From Pithys albifrons albifrons (Eukaryota; Chordata; Aves; Passeriformes; Thamnophilidae), in the NCBI RefSeq assembly GCF_047495875.1, contig NC_092471.1, positions 17,567,001 to 17,631,000 on the forward strand: DNA of 64,000 nucleotides, in the 5' to 3' direction. A model generated the notes under the pieces. The model saw nothing but the letters and a program-made list of their open reading frames with translations, ran no database searches and was not told the origin of the DNA. Below are positions 1 through 11,900 of this stretch, piece by piece (position 1 is the stretch's first letter; every line of letters starts with the position of its first letter). Position numbers and translations under genes: made by a program.

Positions 1-196
1 GGCTAGCTGCGAGGGGAATTCTCAGTCTCGTCCCAGTGAGGCAGAGACAAGGGGTGAGCACTCGTATGAACTCTCACTCTTTCTCCTTGTCCTTTGTCCC
101 AAGCAAAGAAGGAAAAAGCTGGGAGTGGAGGGATGGTGATAGTTCTTAGGAAGGGAAGGTCTGCAGTGTGTCCCAAAAGCAGCTGTGACTCCTCCC

Positions 197-265
197 TCCC
201 TGCCTCCCTCTCCCTCTCCCTCTCCCTCTCCCTCTCCCTCTCCCTCTCCCTCTCCCTCTCCGTCC

Positions 266-324
<59 letters not shown>

Positions 325-332
325 GCTGCATT
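197..332. repeat. (CCCTCT)n then (CT)n simple repeat
   Basis: A CCCTCT hexanucleotide array (about 197-262) passes into a CT dinucleotide run (about 270-320). The long open frames across it on both strands, Arg-Glu or Ser-Leu repeats, are composition artefacts. Confidence 0.95.
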
Positions 333-333
333 C

Positions 334-357
334 AGGTTAGGGTTAGGGTTAGGGTTG
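334..357 (+). repeat. Short interstitial telomere-like motif
   Basis: Three to four consecutive copies of the TTAGGG unit sit just after the CT repeat. This is too short to be a chromosome end; it looks like a small interstitial telomeric repeat. Confidence 0.8.
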
Positions 358-937
358 GAAGGGATCTTGAAGCCAACTTGGGCAGCTGCAGGCTGTCTTT
401 TCTGGTTTGCCTCACATTATCATTTCCTCAGACTTAAATTTAGTGTTGTTTCTACTACCCTGACACCTGAGTTACCATATCCCACCAATCCCCTTTAAGA
501 AACAATGTCATTTTTACTAGGAGATATATGCAGGATTTTGCCTCTGTTCCTCCTGAAAGCTTTCCTAGTAAGTATGACTTTAATACCTTGCATATTTCTC
601 TCCCTCAATTAAGAATAGATTTTACACACTGAAAATTGCTGCTGGCAGGAACTGTGTATCAAGTAATTAGGTGTCACCTCTGTGCACTAGAGAATGCTCT
701 TAAAGACAGCAATACTGAGCAGTGGGCAACAGCATCAGGTGACTCATGAAATCAGCAGTCTATTATTTCCCGAAAAACCCTTAAAAATATGTTAGGTGTA
801 AAAGATATATAAGAAATAAAATCCAGTGACAATTTCTTAAAGCCTGTGAAATAGGGAAATATTGCAAAGTGTGTTTTGAAATACAGAATTTGATCTCAAG
901 TTCATACATAAATTCACAAGAAAATAAAATTCAAAAC
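358..937. other. Non-coding, nothing recognised
   Basis: AT-rich unique sequence. I see no gene, RNA or repeat here. Confidence 0.6.
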
Positions 938-1650
938 TGTCCTAGTTCAGCAAGCTGAAACCAGTTTATCACTGTGTGGGGGTGACCAAAGCTGTGTATT
1001 TGACACCGCTATTCATTTCCCATGAACAATTAACAATGGACCATTTGCAGCAGCTGCCCAGGGCACACCCGACTCCTCAGGGTGTGAGCTGGGTGTGAAA
1101 GACACCAGGGAGTCGTTTCTACCTCCACACCCAGTCTGAGGTGTCTGCGAATGGGCCATCAGTGATTCCAAATATCCTATGACTCACAGAGTGAGATTAC
1201 TCATTGTGTAACTCTCTGCCCTGATGAAGGTACTGGGCAGTCCCACCTGGACCTGAGGCGTTATAATCTTGGGGGTTTGGGGACTTGGGAATCACTCATC
1301 AGATCCAGAGGAGGACCAGAACCTCGATAGGAGGAGGCCACCACTTTCAACCAGATTGCGACCACCACTCTTCACCAGACTGCGACCATCATCTGCACCA
1401 ACAGGTTTCTTCACTTCCTTTTACTTTGGACTTGGGGGAACCACGTGGGGTTCAGCACAGGTGCCAACAAACCCCATTGTGTTTGTGTCCCAGGGTGTTG
1501 GGTCATACTTCTGGGTTTTGTGGGTTAAAACCAATTTTCTCTTTGTGCCATTGCATTTATTGTAATATTGTTATTAAATTGTAACTCTGACTTATAATCT
1601 CTTTTGTGCTGGGTTCATTTCTCCTCCCAGTTTACCTTTAAACCAGCACA
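938..1650 (+). mobile_element. Solo LTR of an endogenous retrovirus (ERVL-like)
   Basis: The element starts TGTCCTAG and ends AACCAGCACA, giving the TG...CA termini of an LTR about 713 bp long. A TATA-like TTATAAT lies at 1261 and an ATTAAA poly(A) signal at 1573-1578, in the right order for U3-R-U5. Two imperfect ~24-bp tandem units containing CCAGA.TGCGACCA lie around 1352-1400. The flanking five bases (AAAAC and AAAAA) are only an imperfect target duplication. No retroviral coding sequence adjoins it. Assignment to an ERVL-like passerine family rests on the start sequence and is tentative. Confidence 0.65.
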
Positions 1651-2929
1651 AAAAAAAGGCACAAGATGGAAACTTTTCATGCAGATTTGAAGCAGGATAA
1701 CTTGGAAAGGCCCCAGAGTGGACAGTGAAAACCTCCAAGGTCAATATCAAGTACCCTTTGGCTAAAAAATACTGCCTTGTGTCAGAAATAGTATGTTTCT
1801 CACTTTTTGGATGGCCCTTTTTCACCTTTCCAGCCAGAAAAGCCATAGCATTGATGATGTTTGTGCAACTAAGACAGTTGCTCTTTTTTTTGGATGAGCA
1901 ATGGACCTTAAACTTGAATTTATGTTAAAATCCTAAATGGACAGTCAGCTGACTTCACTGGCTCTGCTGCAGTGCTGGTAACACCAGAGCAACCAGAAGA
2001 GTAACTGAGCCAGTTTTGTGTTATGTTTATATCAGTTGCCCAGAACAAGTGGCTTTTGTAAAGGCAGAGTTCTGCTAAATTCTGTGAATGCACTTAGTGC
2101 ACTGGCTTCTGAAAGCATGGCTACATTGTGAGGGAGCATCTAAGAGAAGGCAGGTAAAGCTCATTAATGTGTTATTAAACAGTTTAAATTCTCTAGAGAT
2201 TAAGACTTTTCAACCTGAAACTAAGATTCAGTGCTACTGCTTTTAGCAATGATGCACCATTACACCTTCCCCTCCTCTTTTGCATTTCCATTGGAGCAAC
2301 TTCCCTTAAGAGCTACTGTGTAATAACATATCATTTGTGTGTACAGTTATGACCTGATTCTGGTTTTACTGAAAGAATGCTCATTTGTATGTATCAGCTG
2401 AAATATGCATTTTGTCCCATGACTAAAAAAGGTAAAGAGTCACTAATATGGTCTTTTAGCCCTAAAAGGCTTTAATATCCCATTTCCTTATCTTAGATCA
2501 ACTTTATTATAATACAGTAATTACACATTAAAAAAGTAATGATCTTAATGTCAGCCACATTTAACCTGCTCTGATCTCCCAGGATTCTCTGCACTAAGGG
2601 CTCAAGGAAAGGCCTTCCCTGACTTCCTGATAACTGGATGAGTGATTATCCTCCTTGTTAATGGGCAAAGATATAGAAAACTCTTCCATATGTACAGAAT
2701 ATTCATGAGGGGGCTGCACAAGCCGAGATAAGAATATAAGATGCCACAAGCAATCACTTACAAGAACACTATGAAAAAGTATTCCTACTCAGGGACATTG
2801 CTGGGCTTGGGGCTGAAGGCTGAGAGGAGGGCAGAGCCACTGCTGTCCACCTGGCAGTGTAATGTGGAGACTGGACCTGCTCCTCATGGCTGGGTTTCAC
2901 TAGTTAAGGGCGTTTGGCAACATAACCTT
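1651..2929. other. Non-coding, nothing recognised
   Basis: AT-rich sequence without a supported gene or repeat. Short open frames have no recognisable motif. Confidence 0.55.
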
Positions 2930-3016
2930 CTAATGGAAGATGTTCCTGCCCATGGCAGTGGGTTTGAAAATAGAAGATCTCTAAGGTCTTTCCCCTTCTG
3001 TGATCCTGTGACTCTT
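2930..3016 (+). mobile_element. CR1 LINE 3'-end fragment
   Basis: Degenerate match to the CR1 3' terminus: a TGTTCCTGCCCATGGCAG-like block, then GAAGATCTCTAAGGTC and the TGTGATCCTGTGA octamer-like tail. Confidence 0.65.
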
Positions 3017-3186
3017 TCAGCTACCTCATGTGGGTGATACTTACCTATGCCTGGAATCTCAGCCTCTGATCTGTGCAACCAATACAAAGCACAGACATCT
3101 GTTAATGCCCAGGTGTACAGCAGGGGTGGAGTGGCTTTCTCTGGGAGAAGCCAAGATTGCCTGAACACCTGAACGTCTTCCCTTTA

Positions 3187-3268
3187 TGAGGGTATCAGAG
3201 AATCATGAAGGTTGGAAAAGATCTTTAAGATCATCAAGTGCAACCACCAACCCAGCACCAGGACCATG
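3187..3268 (-). mobile_element. CR1 LINE 3'-end fragment
   Basis: Reverse-orientation CR1 terminus: AGAGAATCATGAAGGTTGG, AAAGATCTTTAAGATCATC and a CAACCACCAACCCAGCACC block. Confidence 0.75.
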
Positions 3269-4964
3269 CAGCACAAAACAATATTTAGCTTTCTTTACAC
3301 ATGGAAAATAACTTTTATTCTTTCTTCTCCCTATATCAGTAGAAACATAATTTTTGTAATTTCTAAAAAAGGCACTAGATTTGAAAACTATTTCTGCAAA
3401 AATCCTTTATCTGCCTCCCTTCAGAAATGCAGCAAATCCTAATATGCTTTATCAAATGTCCTTGCTTCCAAAAGGCATTGTGACTACTGAAATAATGAAC
3501 TACTTGAGAGTCACATTTAATTTACTTCCAAAGAAACAAGCTAGCATTGCTTAAGGTTGCTGGGGAAACAGGAAAGCTGCTTTAGATCTGTTTGCAGCAG
3601 AGAAGAGTTGCTGATATTTTGCAGTTTGCACATGTTCACCATAACTTTGGTAATCTCTTATTTTCAGAAACCCATTTCTGACTTTGTGCTAAATGTTCAT
3701 CTTCATTCCCACTGCATGGCCTTGTTTTCAGTTGTGGATTCAGATTTGTAAATCTGACCTAAAAATAAGCTTCTTTATCACAACTGTGTACATATTTCTT
3801 CTTTGGGGGCCCATTTATCAAAGAATGCATCCAATTCCAGTCCAAGAGAAGCCCACAGTAGGCATAAAAATCTCATTTACTGGGTTTCTACAGTACCAAA
3901 GTTGTGCACAATTTCAGCTCATCAGACCCTTTCCAAAATCTTTTATTGGTTACTCTTAGACTTTATTGCTTTAAAGAAAAGTTCTAATAATTTCCAGAGT
4001 TGTAAAATTCAGTTACTGTGTTCACTTAGTGCTCTGCTGTAAAGAAAAATAAAATTGCATTTGAAAGCAACATGCACAAGTTGAGTTCTGGAGACAAATC
4101 AGAACCCCCTTTTCCTTAAACTGCAGTAGACAGATGTGACTTAACATGCACATATCCTGTGTTATCAAACTCATTCCAAATTTGCTCACAGTTATAGTGA
4201 TAAAATGACTGGACCAGCAGAGACATAAGGAAGCCTCTCTTGGCAGCAAGAGAAGACAATACAGATCTGGAATGCTCAGATCTGTGCTCTTTGCTAGAGG
4301 AATTTTCTCTCAATACCCAGCTTTATCCTAGAGGTCCATTTGCTAAAATCATGTCAGTTCTATGAGTTTCATGTGCAGGAATAACAGAGAGTTAGCTGTG
4401 CATTGCTGTTTAATTATTTATCTTTTGGAATCCCAGGACTACAGCAAGCACCGATTAAGTAAAAAAATTAACAAAGAAAAATACTAACCAAAATTAAAAT
4501 AATTTATGATACTGAGTTTCAGTTGTTCTCAATTAGTCTCATAGAAGCAGAATTTAGCCTAAAACAAGAGATATACAATATTGCTCATGTAGAGGGTACA
4601 TTGTCTAGTTTACATAGTACACATCTTGGGTTTTTTTACAGATACTTATGTTGAAGGTGATGTGTTTTGAAATATCTGTCACAAAATTCCCCATTTTCCT
4701 ATCAACACACTTTTAGTTCAGATATTGGACATAAATTTCAGCACTACCCTCTTTGCTTGGTTTTCTTCATTAGCTTTCCTCCTTACATCTCATGAAACTG
4801 CTTTTTTTTTCTGCCTATTCTTTGCCTGATCACATAGACTTTTCTTGACATTCCATGAGGTCTTCAGCGAACATTGTTCTGGTGTAGAATCACTTTATTT
4901 TTCACTTTCTGTAGTGGTATTTTCAATTGAATGTTACATTTTATTTCCTTAATTCATAATTATT
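3269..4964. other. Non-coding, nothing recognised
   Basis: AT-rich unique sequence with scattered short open frames that lack recognisable motifs. Confidence 0.55.
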
Positions 4965-5032
4965 TAATCCACTAGGTTGAACTGAAGAGAGGAGAAAGCA
5001 AAGGACTGCCAGAGATAACCAGAGGGAAGAGT
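4965..5032. repeat. 68-bp target-site duplication, left copy
   Basis: Starts TAATCCACTAGGTTGAACTG and ends GGGAAGAGT. It matches 5881-5948 at 66 of 68 positions and directly abuts the 3' end of the RTE-like insertion. Confidence 0.9.
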
Positions 5033-5880
5033 CATCATCATCATGGCCAGGCTTCGCGAACGAAGATTTGGGAAGGGCACTACCCACACTTGCTGCAAGC
5101 TGCTGGCGGCTAAAAAGGCCGATACGGGCTAGGCAGGTCCGGTCACAAAAGGCACAGCGGAACGTCTCTTTAGGTGATATTGGTGAGGAACGGCTCTTTC
5201 TGCGGTGTCTGTTTTCCTCCAGACTGACTGTGCGTGCGTTCTCAAAGGAAGCAGCAGCGTTGTGAATGGTGTGTCTCCATGAATCCCAATTGGAGGCCAG
5301 AGTGGACCATTGATGGCAGTCAATATGGCCAAGGCTGAGGTGTTTTTCAGGGAGTCCTTGTATCTCTTCTTCGGGGCTCCTCTCTTGTGGCAGCCGGTGG
5401 CGAGTTCTTCGGGAGGCACAATCTTCGGGAGGCAGTGGGTGATCCTCCATCCTGGAGATGTGCCCTGCCCAGCACAGCTGCGTTCTCATCAGCATGGCCT
5501 TGATACTGGTGACCTCTGCCTGTTCAAGAACAGACACATTGGTCACGTAATCAGGCCAGTGGATGTTTAGGATTGAACAGAGGCAGTGCTGGTGGAAGCG
5601 TTTGTTCAAGAAGCTGCAGGTGGTGGTGATAGATGACCCAGGATTCAGACCCATATAAGAGAGTACAATGGCTCTGTAGACACTGATCTTTGTACTTTTC
5701 TTCAGGTGTTTATTGGACCAGACTCTTTTATGGAGTTTTCCAAAGGCTCTGTATGCCTTTGCCAGCCTGTTGTCTATCTCTTTTTCGATCTTACTGTCTG
5801 AGGAAATGATTCTTCCCAGATAGGTGAACTGCTGGACTGACTTAAGCTCTGAATTGCCTATGTTGATGTGAGGATGATGG
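5033..5880 (-). mobile_element. 5'-truncated RTE-like LINE
   Basis: An 848-bp insertion carrying the C-terminal part of a non-LTR retrotransposon polyprotein. Recognisable blocks in order are FTYLGRIISSDSKIEKEIDN, RLAKAYRAFGKLHKRVW, NKHLKKSTKISVYRAIVL, RFHQHCLCSILNIHW, LCWAGHISRMEDH, WRHTIHNAAASFENA and a Cys-rich end with CAFCDRTC. This block order is that of RTE-clade elements after the polymerase core. The 3' end on the minus strand is a short (GAT)n tail (5033-5044), also typical of RTE. The open frame is nearly continuous, but a stretch around 5350-5420 keeps the family reading (RGAPKKRYKDSLK) in another frame, so compensating frameshifts have disabled it. Upstream polymerase and endonuclease are missing. 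AviRTE of birds is one candidate family. Confidence 0.85.
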
Positions 5881-5948
5881 TAATCCACTAGGTTGAACTG
5901 AAGAGAGGAGAAAGCAGAGAACTGCCAGAGATAACCAGAGGGAAGAGT
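5881..5948. repeat. 68-bp target-site duplication, right copy
   Basis: Second copy of the sequence at 4965-5032, with two substitutions, abutting the truncated 5' end of the RTE-like insertion. Confidence 0.9.
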
Positions 5949-8900
5949 GGGGACAAGGGGAATAGCTCAGTGGAGGTTTGGAACAGGGAAAGCATGGACC
6001 AAACCATCACAGACACCTTTGAATACCACATAGACAATGAATAATAGAAACAAGGAGGGTTGAGAGGAAAAGTCTCTGAGCAACTGAAGACAAGTGGGCT
6101 CCTTGCAAAAAACTACTCTTAGAAGAGCGAGATTTACTTTCCGCGGAAGTCCTGCCTGTAACCTTAAGATAGGAATCCTGCTGTGCCTGGAAGGAAAAAG
6201 CCTGGGTCTGAGTAGGAAATCTCTTCCCCAGGGCATGCATACCTCTGCCCCCGGGAGCACAGGTAGACTGGCTGCCTCACCAGGAAAAGTGCCTGCCAGG
6301 GGGAGTTGGGCAAACCTGGTGCATTCTACTCAGAATTCACTGATGGTTCTCTTACAAATGTAAATGTCGTCGGTGGGACAGAGGATAAGAGACTTGACCA
6401 AACTGTTCTGTTCAGGGGTCCCCACAGCCCGGCACTTGAAGGCTGGTCAGACACAGGGAACTCCTCTGTCCTGGGTCACCGATGAATTCATCAAACAAAG
6501 GATTCAAGGAAAGTCTCTCATGTGACGCAGAGCCCTGCGACAAAAAGACATATTGCTGGTGTAATTGGCTACAAAACTGGAACCTGAGTGGGCAGCCAAG
6601 CCAAATTTCAGAAAGAAATGGCCATTTACTGCACAATACTAACATAGAATCCTGCGCCAGAAATGATTCACTAATTAAAATTCACTAACAAGTATTTTAC
6701 AACATAATTCAAAGAATTTTGTTCTTAGTGTTGTTGCCTCCTGGGGGATAAAATCCCAGAGAAGGAAGTAGGTTGTAACAGCAACAGTATATCTTTGTGC
6801 CATATCTTAGTTTGGTGCCATTCTTCATTGCTTAAAAATTAACTGAACTTTTACATCAGAATAATTAATGTAAAACAGATTTTCTGGGAGGGGGAAAAAA
6901 ATAGAAAAGGTAGTTAGCTGATTAAAGAGAAAAAGATCAGAAGTTAATTAGGCCCAGAGTTGACTCAATGAGGGTCAGTGCTGCCAGATCTAGGTTTATT
7001 ATACAATAAAATCCATGTATTTTTGTATTGATTGTGATTTTATCTTAAACTTAAACTATCTGACACGTGTTAGCTACTGAGAGGTAGTGCCCACTCTGAA
7101 CAACTGCTGTAGCCTTATTAATAAAGGTAATCAGCACGTGTGTTTGCAGAGAGATGAAAATGACTTATTAATGCATCAGATGCATGCAGGTTAGCAGTGT
7201 TAATGGATGATTTTAGGCAGGTGCCAGTTGCTTTATCTGCAATGGATAAGAACATGACATGTCATCTCAGAGAAGAACAGGAAATATTAGCTGAAATCCA
7301 ATCTTAGGAGTAGAAAGCTTTTCCTCAGCTCTGTTAACACTTTATAAGTTTCATCTTCTCCATCCTATTTGTATTGCTCTTTCCTATTTCTCTACTGTAT
7401 CTGAATGAAGACAATGCTCTACTGTGAATGAGCAATTCAGACCTGGTTTGTGTTATAAATAATCTTGCCACACAAGAACAATTGAAGGGAGTGTTGCAAA
7501 AAATGGGTTGCTTTTTGACCACAGCAGAAAACAGCTCCACTAGGAAAAGTATTACTCTGCCATCTTTAAGATAATTCATCAGAGGTATCTGGAAGACAAT
7601 GTTGCTTTCTGAAAGGAAAACCTCCTACAGCTGCCATTGCTAAGAAAAGAACATCGGAGTGTTTGCTTCCATAGATCCGTGAGCAGCCAGCTGGGATCCT
7701 TTACACAAACAAAGGTCAGCAGCTCATTTTTTACAACTCCTCTGGAATATTGGGTTGTTCTACAACACTAATTTGGACTATGTAATACTGAGGTCTGGCT
7801 GACTCTGGAATCTTTTATGACAGATTCTGTACAAACTAAGAGCAAAAGGCTTCCTGATCCACCAAACTTCCAAGAGAAAGACACCAAAGAAGGAAAAAAA
7901 CCACAGACACACCTATACACAGTAAACCTGACCTCAAAGGATGCCTACTGTATAGACCACAGAGTCTCACAAAATTACTTTCTATATTCAGCATAGTTTT
8001 CACCCAAAACTTTCAATTTTCCAGATTTTCATCTGGAGAAAGACACACAGAATAGAGACAGCTCTAGAAAATTAAATTAAAATAGACATGCAAAAAGATG
8101 TTCTAAGATGAAAAATCAATGTTCCTAAGTATTAATTGGTTATTCACTGATGGCCAATTTAGAGCATAATCACCTAGTCCTACCTGAAGACTAAACACAC
8201 TATCATGGGGAAACATTATCTAGTGGAACAAATATAGGGACTTATAACAGGATTAAGAGACTATATAAAGAGGTTTCTGAAAAATCAGAGTTTTGTACCA
8301 GGAAATGTCCATTTACCTACTGTTAAATGTTCATATTTGTGAAGTGCAGACTCCTTCATGCCATAAAGCTAAGCCTGTAGCCCTAAGAATTACCCAACTA
8401 TGAACAATCACACTGAAGACAGGGTAAAAATAGGTAATTATTTTCTCTATATTATGTTATTGTACAAATTAGTATATCCTGCATCTCTCTGAAAAGAAAA
8501 TGAGGCGTATGTTTTTTTGCTGTGTTGTAGACTTAGCAGACAATAGACTGATCTCTCATGAGAACACAGCAATGCAAAGTGTTGCCTTATGCCAACAAAG
8601 AAGAAAAAAAGAAGGAAAAGGAAAAATTATCAGGGAAAGCATGAAATTCAATGGAGAAAGTGATTTAATTGCATGAAGGGGGGGAGAAGAAAATTCATAT
8701 GGAAAAAATGCTTTTTTGTGGAATTAAGTATTTATAACAGGTAACAGAAAATAAATATTTTTTAAATCCATAAATGTTACTTGATATTGTCAGTTTAATT
8801 TAAAATGCTGCTAAATGTCCCAGCATACATTAGTGTGGATGTTAAGATTGGTGTGTCCATAAAGGCACTCCAACAGAAACACACAATGCAATGCTAATAG

Positions 8901-11900
8901 GGTTAGGTGCTCAGAATATAAGGTAACATAAGTGCCATTTGATGCAAGAGTTGCTAGGGAAGGCTATTTTTTCCTGTCTCTTAATTAAGTGAATTTAGTG
9001 CTTTTGAAAGGTGCCAGATTGACAATACTGGGACTGAAGTCCTCTATTCATGAAGCAGCCAGAGCCCAGGGAAAGCTTCCTCACACTGCCCCTCAACCTT
9101 GACCTGCAGGGCTCACCTCCAGCGATGAGCTGGGCTGGTGGCTCAGTTTCCAAGCCCCTTCATTCTCTGGCCTCTCTGGGGAGGCTGCTGATAAAGGTGC
9201 TAATTAGGGCCAATTGTAACGCAGGGTTTTGTGCTGTGAACACCTGTCCATTAGGAACTGAACTGGGAACACCAGCTTTTTTTCCATACAAGGCACAGCA
9301 CAGCTTCTCAGAAGAGAGAATTTTTCAAGCACTACTGACCTGGGGCCAGAGCTGAGGGAACATGTACAGGAAAGGCAGCTTGAGGATTGCTCTAAATCTC
9401 ACTCAAGTCTTGTTAAAGGACCAAATGGGAAAAATAGTTTTTAAAATATGATGTCCATCCTAGTGCTTTGATGACTCCTTTCCAGAACTCTCTTTCTTGA
9501 CTTCTGCCTTTGAGATGCATCTTTCACATCCATCATACTAGTTTAAGAAAACATGCAAGACTCAGGGTAAAACCAAAGAAAGACAATAACTAATTCAGCA
9601 AAGCAATTCCTGTTGTCTAGGACAGCCATAAATTTGGAATGCTTGCACAGCCTCCATTTCTCTCTGCCACAATACTATGGAGAAAGGGTATCCATGTCTC
9701 TTTGAAAAAAATGGAGCAATGGGAAAGGTTGTTGTTGAATAGAACACTTCTTCCAACGACCAAGCTGACTTCTGCTTATTTTCTGCCTGGTTTGCAGGCA
9801 GAGAGTGGAATACTGGTTTTCCCAGAACAGTGCCTAAGTTGAACGATTGGATGCACATAATGACATTTCAGATAATTTCTTGTAATTCTTCTTTGATGGA
9901 ACTTTTATTCCCTAGTGATGGTAACCATTACCAATCTAGAAACAGAAACTCCCCAACCCCCCAAGTTTTTGTAAGTTAGCACAGGAAAAGTCAAATGAAA
10001 ATTTTACTGTAAATAAATTGAGAACTAAGTTGAGGCATCTACATTGACTAATACAGCAGAGTTCATTTTGAAAGAAAAGATTCTTTAAATCTGTATGGTT
10101 TGGTTTGTGTCTTTTCATCAGAAAAGGCTGACTCGAAGCCCTTATTTTCTTTCACCTCTGTACAGGTGCAATAGAGATGTACCAGCTTAGTGTTCTTGAC
10201 ATCAGCAAACAGGCTGAAAAAACATTATCAGGGAAGAGCCAATCTTCTATAACAGTTGAATAACACTCGCCCTGATGGTAAAGGTTTGGGTGAAAGATGA
10301 AATGAAAAGTGTGTCTATAGCTGCTTGTGGTAAAACATGCTTTTCTGCAGCACTTTTGCCTCCTGTCTTAAGTGCTATAGTGGGTGTTTTATGTGACTTT
10401 GTTGCTGAATGGAGCAGTCACCTTAGCATGAACTTTGTGGTGGCCTTACTTTGTGAAATGATGTGCAAAGGTTTCATGGATTATGCATTACTCCCATTTA
10501 ACTCTCCACTTGAGGATAATGTGGGCAGCAGCAGATCTGATCAAGGCTGAGCAGAGTGAGGCAAACCAGCACCAAACCCCATACATTTTGGCTCATGGAA
10601 ATAATTTCAAGTGTCACCTGCATTAACGTGCCTCCCCTAAGTGTAAAAATGGCATCCCACCTGATGAGGCAGCTGTTAAGACACTTTGGTGATATTTCTC
10701 CAGTTTTGCTTTCCTGTGAAAGCTGGGAAATCTCTTGGTTACTCCCCAGGGTTTTCAACATGCAAGAGGTAACAGCTGTACCTACACATTCAAATAGAGA
10801 CAACCATGCACGAGGTCCACATGCTCTCTTAGCTGATATAGCTCAAATTGAGCTGCCACACGCAGGACTTAAAAAAAAGATTATGGTCCAACATATAAAC
10901 TCATGATTTGAGATAGATTTGCAGTCTACCTGTTTGGAAGTAAGATTCAAATACATCTGAGCAGGGCCAAACCCATATTTGCTTTTTAGAGGGATAAGGC
11001 CAAGGTCCCTTAAAACTGACACCTCATTAAAATTGCTCTGAACCAGAATAAGTATTAACTCTGCTTCTCTTCCATATTTTTCATTGAGATCACACTGGAA
11101 CATCAGTCTAGGTTTTTGTTTATTTTCACTAAGCAGCCCCATGGAAAGTAATCTGCAGCCAACGTGCTCGGAGTACTTCAAGACTCCAACTTTAATGTGA
11201 ACATTCAGCTAGAATCTCTTCTGGCCTGTTCACACCCTTCTGTTCTGGCATCCAAGAAAGAAGCTAATTGCTACATTCTTAGTAGCCTTCTAGATATAAA
11301 AAATAAAACTTAAAATTCTTAAATTTAAAGAAAATAGTGGAAAATTATGGAATAGAAAGATAGGAAAACATCAGTCTTTCTGCAGAAGTCAAAACTTAGG
11401 ATAAGAATACTGCAACAAAACCCCTCATCCTCCCATTGCACAAATTGCCCAGCTCATACCACTGGTGCTCACCTTAGGAATCATCTCTGGGCATATCCCT
11501 CCTCTAATGTCTTAGGCATTTAATGAGCATTCCTAGACCATGGGTTAAATTTTAGAATAAACTGACACAGAATTTTTAGGATGGTTCTGGGAGATAACAG
11601 AGTGTTCATCATAGTAAATGGTGTTTTTACAAAAAGCTGAGCAGTCTGGTGACAATTAACAGCTATAGTGAAAATTAAGAGAGGCATTAAAGGATATCAA
11701 TCCTATGAATACTGACACTGATATTTTTCCTGTCAGCTGACAAGAAAAAGGAAATTAATTGTTATAGTAGATAAGGAGATGAGGACACACACACACAAAC
11801 ACCCACAGACAAGCTGGAATGAAAAAGCAACACATGCAGGACATGTCCGCTCTTTAAAGAGTCATTCTCAGTGTTAAGGCTGATTTGTTGGGGACAAAAG

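Noticed and set aside
3..498. Arg-Glu and Ser-Leu repeat open frames
   Set aside because: Translation of the CCCTCT/CT simple repeat.
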